Shown here in pieces: positions 59,101 through 64,000 of a DNA stretch of 64,000 bases (positions are counted from its first letter, which is position 1; each line of letters opens with the position of its first letter). Below the pieces are notes generated by a model, which ran no database searches, had not been told where the DNA came from, and was given only the letters and a program-made list of their open reading frames with translations. The DNA is from Chaetorhynchus papuensis (taxonomy: Eukaryota; Chordata; Aves; Passeriformes; Rhipiduridae), in assembly GCA_013396525.1 (NCBI GenBank), contig VWYX01002161.1:1-64000 (forward strand), read 5' to 3'. The position numbers and the translations under genes are program-made.

Positions 59101-60504
59101 GAGGTGGCAGGCCTGGAACTGAGCAAAAGCCTCGAGCCTTTGCTGACCTTGTGCCACCTGCAGTGGAGCAGGGCCGGTGTTCCCAGCTGGCTTCTGTCTC
59201 CTGACAGTGACCTCTGTGGCGTTCCTTTCCCAGGGATAATTTCAACGTTTCTCCACGTGCATCCCTTTGGAGCCAGCATTGAGTACATCTGCTCCTACCT
59301 GCAGCGCCTGGACAGCAAGGTGGGTGTGGGGACAGGGGGTGTGGGGACAGGTGGCTCTTGTGCTCCTTGAGTAACTGGGAGCCACTGTGCAAAGGCTCCT
59401 GTTTGTACGAAGGAATTGCATCTCATTCTCCCCTATCCTGTTCTCCAGCTGTCTTCCTTAAAGAGCCCCAGGGACAGGAGGCCCCACAGGCATGGGAATC
59501 CTGTCTTGGGATTTGAACTTTTCCAGCTGCTTGTGTTTGTAGTTTGCTGAGTGTTTAATTTACCCTTTCCTAAGAAAACACGGCTCCCTGGGCTGGCTCA
59601 CTCCAGCCTTATAAAGACAGAGTTAATAATTCATCTCCTCATTCTAGCTTGGAATTTGTCTGTGGGGCCAACAGCTGCCTTTATTTTGGTTTGGAGCTCC
59701 TATAAAACTGCCATCACAGCACTCAGCTGCCTTCTGGGACTTCCTCTCTGGTATCCACAGGGCAGAGAAGGGCTCCTGGAAGCTTCTGCTTGGGAGAGCC
59801 CGTGTGCAGAGCCCACCCTTTAACCTGTGTTGTGGCCTCAGTCTCCTCGTGTTCACTCACACTCAGGGCTGTTCCCATTGTCCTTTGTGTTCCTTCTGAT
59901 CTCTTCTGTCTCCTCCTTGACTCTTGCAGGAGCTCACATTAGTTTGGGATGTTACTTTTAACCCGGAGCAGATCTTTGGGCCTGAGGTGAGACAGGAGGA
60001 GGGGGAGTACTTGGAAGTACAACCTCAGTTCTTAGCTCTTGGCTCTGTTGGAGCAGCTCCTGCCCTGTCCGGGATGTGAGAGTTAAACTAAAATAAAGAT
60101 AAAAGTGCTCCCTGTTCAGTGACTTGGATACCTGGGAGGTTTAAATCCATTCTCTTGCATTCCACAGGGGGAAAGTTCAGCCAGTCCCTTTACCCTGACT
60201 CCAGTGTTTGTCCTGCAGCCATCTCACCCCACAGCGTGGCACAGCATTATCCCTACGGGTTCAGGGAAAGCCTGGGTGAACTTCAGCAATGTCACTCTTT
60301 GAGTTTGAATTATCCCCATCCATCGGGGCTCCCATCTTTCACTTCCAGTGACGTTTCCTTGCGTTCCCCCAGATCTGCACGGCGGAGGTGGAAGTTCTCA
60401 TGACGCGACTGCAGAACACGTTCCGGCAGGAGCTGAGCGGGGTTGGGGCCAGCCTGGAGAAGAGGTGGAAGTTCTGTGGCTTTGATGGGTTGAAAATGAC
60501 TTGA
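47121..60504 (+). CDS. ENOX2: Ecto-NOX disulfide-thiol exchanger 2 (start uncertain)
   Basis: ENOX2 (tNOX in the cancer literature) is reported as a cell-surface hydroquinone/NADH oxidase and protein disulfide-thiol exchanger; it also carries an RRM. Exons are 47121-47231, 47821-47952, 48761-48916, 49629-49835, 50479-50712, 51575-51787, 53273-53379, 55504-55618, 56198-56379, 56938-57045, 58893-59001, 59234-59319 and 60373-60504, all in phase. They give 629 residues plus an unknown start; human ENOX2 has 610. Clear matches are SDPTAWATAMNNLGM, KEIIHCKSCTLFPPNP, the RRM with RNP2 VFVGGLPENG and RNP1 KNFCHIRF, a coiled coil from ALKEENDSLRWQLDAYRNEV onward, FLHVHPFGASIEYICSYL and EKRWKFCGFDG. 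Coiled-coil wording (HLLKVQEEYKK) fits ENOX2 rather than ENOX1. Two further in-frame exons are possible, at 57871-57924 and 59930-59986. The human EEMTE motif is not kept. Confidence 0.93.
47425..47665 (+). mobile_element. CR1 3'-end fragment
   Basis: GGGATATTGGGAAGGAATTG through GGGAGGTGTCCCTGCCCATG to the terminal CTTCTGTGATTCT is a nearly complete sense CR1 3' end, in an ENOX2 intron. Confidence 0.85.
48205..48430 (-). mobile_element. CR1-like fragment
   Basis: CAGAACCATTTAGGCTGG, AAAAGACCTCCAGGATCATT and GTGCCTGATCCCCACCTTGT match the copy at 28370-28640, in the same orientation. It is in an ENOX2 intron. Confidence 0.75.
50153..50383. repeat. 33-bp tandem repeat, 7 copies, in an ENOX2 intron
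   Basis: GGCTGGTGGGCT starts at 50153, 50186, 50219, 50252, 50285, 50318 and 50351, exactly 33 bases apart. Units differ mainly at CTCGTC versus CTTGGC, partly alternating, which suggests a 66-base higher-order unit. Because 33 is a multiple of three, one frame stays open across it; it is intronic, 95 bases before the exon at 50479. Confidence 0.95.
50822..51135 (-). mobile_element. CR1-like fragment
   Basis: GTAGAATCTCAGGATGGAGA, CTTGAAAGCCTCTGGTATTG and GTGAAGAGTTGTCCCCAGGA resemble an antisense avian CR1 subfamily, in an ENOX2 intron. Confidence 0.65.
54065..54210 (-). mobile_element. Probable CR1 fragment, internal part
   Basis: GGACCTTGCACTTGGCCTTG then TTGAGTCTCAGGAGGTT is wording I associate with more 5' parts of antisense CR1. 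It is in an ENOX2 intron. Confidence 0.55.
54378..54541. repeat. 31-bp tandem repeat, about 5 copies
   Basis: GTCCAGGCC starts at 54408, 54439, 54470, 54501 and 54532, each 31 bases apart, around TGTGATCCCCGTGGATTGGG. It is in an ENOX2 intron. Confidence 0.9.
55905..56050 (-). mobile_element. CR1 fragment
   Basis: CTCTCTTGAGCCCTTTTAGG, CCCTGGAAGGGGCTCTGAGG and CTGGCTGCAGAGCAGAGGGG mirror, in antisense, the copy at 22834-23262. It lies about 150 bases before an ENOX2 exon. Confidence 0.75.
57871..57924 (+). other. ENOX2: Candidate extra ENOX2 exon, 54 bp
   Basis: It sits between a polypyrimidine-rich acceptor (CTTTGCCCTTATATAGCAG) and a strong donor (GGCAGT|GTAAGT). It is exactly 18 codons, enters and leaves in phase 0 as both neighbouring exons require, and has no stop. 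It encodes the acidic peptide SMADEEDKEGDAADCQGS, which would be inserted after the coiled coil (NLKEQ) and before ESSTSRVCACSQ. I do not recall it in human ENOX2. Confidence 0.5.
57945..58030 (+). mobile_element. CR1 3'-end fragment
   Basis: GGGACAGTGGAAGGTGTCCC and GAGGTCCCTTCCAACCCAAC then GTTCTGTGATCT form a sense CR1 3' end, starting 20 bases after the candidate exon at 57871-57924. Confidence 0.8.
59930..59986 (+). other. ENOX2: Candidate extra ENOX2 exon, 57 bp
   Basis: The acceptor is preceded by a long pyrimidine tract (TCTCCTCCTTGACTCTTGCAG) and the donor is CCTGAG|GTGAGA. It is 19 codons, phase 0 on both sides, with no stop, and encodes ELTLVWDVTFNPEQIFGPE between LQRLDSK and ICTAEVEVLM. 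The canonical human protein joins these two segments directly. Confidence 0.5.
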
Positions 60505-61680
60505 GCTTTGACTTAACGCTGGCAACAGTGGGATGTGGATGCTGAGAAAATCCGGGATGCTCCTCCCTCTGTTCCTGATGATTCCCTCGCACCACGGCCT
60601 CGGGGTACAAAGTGTAAAAGTGAAACCAAGTCCAGAGCAGCACTGGAGGGACCTTCAAGTTCTGCAGCTTCTTTGATCAGTTATTTGTTAATGGGCAAGT
60701 GCTGTTCAATATATTTGGGGAAAAAAGCTCCTGCCTGACCCTTTGAAGCACAGCGTGTTGACTCCGTGTTCTGCCAATGTTGTATGTGCTTGTGTGCCCA
60801 AATTCCTCCTCCTCAACCTTCCTTCTGCTGGACAGCCATAGACTGTCCTGAAGCAACAACCAAGGGGCATCTTCTGGTTTCTAGATCACCAAAAGGGACA
60901 AAAAGGGCATTTTTTAGATATTTCTATGAGTAAAAACCAAGGTATGTTTAAACAGAAGATTTAGATGGCTCAGGAGCCTTTGAGACAAGGAATTGGTTCT
61001 TTCTGTGCTGTTTTCTCTGTTAGCAGTGAAGCTGAGGTGGGGCAGAGGGGGATTCTGGCAGTTCCACTCGTGCTCTGGGTCAGTCTGCACAGAACCTTTC
61101 CCATGGGAAGGGTGTTTAATTTCCTGGGGCTGTGGGTGGAGCAGAGCTACATCAGCCTGGCTTTTGGTGATTTTTACCACCCAGTTCCTCCACCTACTTT
61201 GCTTTGGAGACCAAGCTCAAGCAGCACAGACTCCTCTGCTCCTGACCCTTCCCAGCACTGTTCCTTGTGTTCCCAGTGCATGCCAGGCTCTCCCCAGCTG
61301 TGCAGAGGTGCAGGGCAGCACAGCTCAGCCCATCGCTCCAGCCTGCCCAGAGCCCTCCTGGTGTTGGAATCCAGACTTTAACATCTGGGGATCCTCCTGC
61401 CCCAGCAGCCCTACCAGGGCCCTTCCAGAGGGGCTGAGGTTTCTCCCAGGGGAAATCTGTCCTGCAGATGGGCTGCTGGGGTGACAGCCAGGGGTGGGTG
61501 ACAGAGCCCTTCCCTCGCGACTGGGCTGTTCCCACTGGGCTGTTGCTCTCCCTGCTCCCAACACTGAGTGCTTGCCACGCTGGGAGCAGATAAAAACCCG
61601 TTAAAAAATGTTCTGAATAGTTGTGTCCCTGCAGATGAATGCTGTATTTTTAAGGAATAAACATTTTTTATGGGCAAATC
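60505..61680 (+). other. ENOX2: ENOX2 3' UTR
   Basis: The stretch from the stop codon to just past the AATAAA at 61656 contains no other gene signal. Its right part is more GC-rich than the left. Confidence 0.6.
61656..61661 (+). terminator. ENOX2: ENOX2 poly(A) signal
   Basis: AATAAA about 1.15 kb after the ENOX2 stop, with TTTGTCTTGTGTTCG about 40 bases further as a GT-rich downstream element. Confidence 0.7.
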
Positions 61681-61689
61681 TTGGCCCTG

Positions 61690-64000
61690 CTGCTTTCTTT
61701 GTCTTGTGTTCGTTGCCTGCCGGGGGAAGGAGAGGCTCCATCCCAGGTCCTCGGCTGTGCTCCTTCCCAGCTCCTCTTCTGTGCTCCATCCCAGGTCCTT
61801 CACCTTCCTTGTGAATCTCAAGAGCACTCAGAATGCTCCCTGCTCCCTCTGCAGCCTGTGTGGTGACCCCAGCCCAGGCAGTGAATTCCTGGTCCATGAG
61901 CACCTTCCTCCTACAGAGCAGCTGGAGTTTGCAGGTTGGGGCACTGGTGGGGTGGACGTGGCCCAGCAGCACCAGTTTGTACTGGTTTCTACTGGTGACG
62001 AGCACAGGCAGGGAGGTGATGCAGAGCAAACAGAACTGAGCAGCCCCTGGGGGTTCTCTGCTGGGCTTGGGAGGAAGCTGCAAGCGGGGCTGTGGGGAAG
62101 GGGGTAGGGGGTGACTGGTGGCTGCTGGGCTGGGACAGGCAGAGATCCCCAAACAAGCAGGAGCTGTTGAGGTTAAAGCTGAGGTGGAAACCATCCACTG
62201 GCCCTCATCAGCCAGCCCAGGCAGCACGTTCCCAGTGCAGGTTTCACCTGCCAGCACAGCCGATGCTCTGGGGGTGTCCTGGTCACCCTCGGATGGGAGT
62301 GGGGAAAGCCAAGGATGGAGGGGATTGAGCAATGGCCGATCCCTGCCAAGGCTCAGTGTCCAGCGTGGGAAGCGTGGCTCCTTCCATCCAACCCTGCCCT
62401 CTCTCCACACGCTGTTTCTGGCTCTCATTTCTTTGGCAGAAAATTCACATTCTCATCCCCTCTCTCCTCCCCTCGGCTGTGGCAGCTCCTTTCCATCACT
62501 TCCCCGCTTCTCCTCCCGCCTGTGGGCTGGGAAGGGCCCCTGGAGCCACTGAGGAGACGCTGCTGTGAAAACCTTGGTCCCGAAGGAAGAGCTGGGATCC
62601 CCAGGAGCTGCTGGTCCTGCTGCGAGAGGACACAGGTGAGGTAAATGTGGGCCCTTGGTTCCAGCTGGGAAGAGAGAAACTGCTGCTGAAACTGGGGGAG
62701 CAGCCACTGCTCCTTGGGAATGGAAGGGGCAGCTGGACTGAGCTTTCCCCATGAGATTTCCTGAAATAAGCACTGGTCCTATTTTGAGTGAGATGCCTGC
62801 TCCGGCATCCCCTCCAAAGGAGGATTTTTGTGGGGCTCTGCCTTTGCCCCCACTGTGGGCTGGCATTTCCTTCTCTGTGGGGAGCCCCGGGGCCTGTCCA
62901 GGCTGAGTGAGTTCTCCTGTCCCATGGGATCTGCAGGGATCACCGATCCCTGTCCCCTGCAGGGATCACCCATCCCTGTCCCCTGCAGGGACACCCACAT
63001 TGCTGTTGTGTCTCTGGGCTGGAGGTGCCGGTCCCCATCTCAGCTGTTCCCAGGGATGTAAATCCACACCTGGGGTGGGCAGCAGGGGCAGATGTTTGGG
63101 GTTAACTCCTGCAGGATGAACTTTGGGAGTGCCAGTGGTGGTGGCACGTCCTCTTCGAGTGGTGCCTGCGGTCGGGCAGATAAGCAGCAGCTTGTCCAGG
63201 CTTCTCCTTCCTGCCTTTCCTTCCTGCCTTCCCTCTGCTGCTCCCTCTTCTAACTGGGATTCCTCCTCCTCCTCCTCCTCACCCCATGGCAGCCGCATCC
63301 CCCAGGGCTCCGCTCAGGCAGGGGCTGTGGCCATGGGCTCTGCTGGAGAGTGGAGCTTCACCTGCACAAAGGTAAATTCCCTGCAGTGTGTCTGTCTGGG
63401 GGTTTGTCCGTCCGTCCATCCACCATCCATCCATCCACGGCAGAGCTGCTCCCGCCCTGCTGGGAGCTCCCGGTGCAGCAGAGGCACAGGGGCTGTCCCT
63501 GGCACATGGAGATGCTCTCACCAGGGACAGCCAAGGAGTCACCTGCCCTGGGCTGTCCTGGGGGAGGAGGGGAGTTGTAAAAATCCCTGCACTGCGTCTC
63601 TTGAAGTTGACAGAGGGCAGGGTTGGATGGGACATTGGGAAGGAATTCCTCCCTGTGAGGGTGGGGAGTCCTGGCCTGGCCATGGACACTCCCAGGGATG
63701 GGGAAGCCACAGCTGCTCTGGGCACCCTGTGCCAGGGCCTCCCCACCCTCACAGGGAGGAATTCCTCCCCAGTATCAAATCTGAGTCTCTTCTCCTGATG
63801 CCTCCAAGGCTTTTGCTGGAAGGCTGCAGTGAGGAGATGTGGTGGGGGACCTGCAGCTCCACTGGCTCTTTGGAGAGGTGACAGAGGGACAAGTGACTCC
63901 TGCAAAGACCCCAGGGCTGTTCCTGGTGCTTTCTCCCCTAAAGCCGGTACTGCTGCTGTGTGTTCCTTTCACACAGGTCTGTTCTCCAGAGGACCTTTGG
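61690..64000. other. Right-end region with no recognised gene
   Basis: Open frames exist on both strands but none resembles a known protein. Plausible donors occur at 62635 (GGACACAG|GTGAGG) and 63371 (CACAAAG|GTAAAT), the latter after an ATG at 63287. They could belong to 5' exons of a following gene. A (CCT)n run (about 63263-63281) and a CR1-derived inverted repeat (63641-63766) are present. Confidence 0.4.
63605..63795. mobile_element. Fold-back pair of CR1 fragments
   Basis: A sense CR1 segment and an antisense CR1 segment meet head-to-tail. They form a perfect 28-base inverted repeat (63641-63668 and 63739-63766, around AGGAATTCCTCCCTGTGAGG) with a 70-base spacer. Confidence 0.85.

Noticed and set aside
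61601..62428. 275-codon minus-strand frame downstream of ENOX2
   Set aside because: It overlaps the ENOX2 3' end and poly(A) signal, resembles no protein I know and shows no splice or start support.
63287..63371. ATG followed by a hydrophobic-looking N-terminus and a GTAAAT donor, as a first exon of a new gene
   Set aside because: There is no downstream exon in the window and no homologue recognised; kept only as a note on the right-end region.

Overview
The window is bird nuclear DNA. It has interrupted genes with GT-AG introns, many CR1 retrotransposon fragments (typical of avian genomes), CpG-rich promoters and GC-rich minisatellites. The gene content matches the conserved block at human Xq25-q26 (AIFM1, RAB33A, SLC25A14, GPR119, RBMX2, ENOX2). 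I cannot name the species from sequence alone. One 560-base run of N (14961-15520) is an assembly gap.

Layout from left to right. Positions 1-1400 hold no gene I recognise, only short tandem repeats. AIFM1 lies on the minus strand (coding exons 16 to 2 from 1537 to 14198; exon 1 is probably in the gap), with two alternative second exons. MARS2 starts head-to-head with AIFM1 on the other side of the gap (15531-18992, plus, three exons). RAB33A (20585-23836, plus, two exons), RBMX2 (24264-26037, plus, six exons) and SLC25A14 (26948-33702, plus, nine exons) follow in tandem with only about 0.4-0.5 kb between each poly(A) signal and the next start. GPR119 (36561-37601, plus) is essentially one exon. 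ENOX2 (plus) runs from a CpG-rich first exon near 39.9 kb, through a roughly 7 kb first intron, to its last coding exon at 60373-60504 and a poly(A) signal at 61656. Positions 61.7-64 kb hold no recognised gene.

Functionally, AIFM1, MARS2 and SLC25A14 encode mitochondrial proteins: an FAD/NADH flavoprotein, methionyl-tRNA synthetase and an inner-membrane carrier. RAB33A is a Golgi/vesicle GTPase, RBMX2 an RNA-recognition-motif protein linked to splicing, GPR119 a lipid-sensing receptor and ENOX2 an RRM-containing surface NADH oxidase. They share a neighbourhood, not a pathway, although the AIFM1-MARS2 pair probably shares one promoter region.

The items most worth a second look are: the mutually exclusive AIFM1 exons 2a/2b; the head-to-head pair of mitochondrial genes across the gap; an intron-bearing MARS2 (the human gene is intronless and elsewhere in the genome); two phase-0, stop-free candidate extra exons in ENOX2; loss of the ENOX2 EEMTE motif; and several GC-rich minisatellites beside promoters. 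All gene models were read by eye from reading frames, splice signals and remembered human homologues. No alignment or expression data were available.
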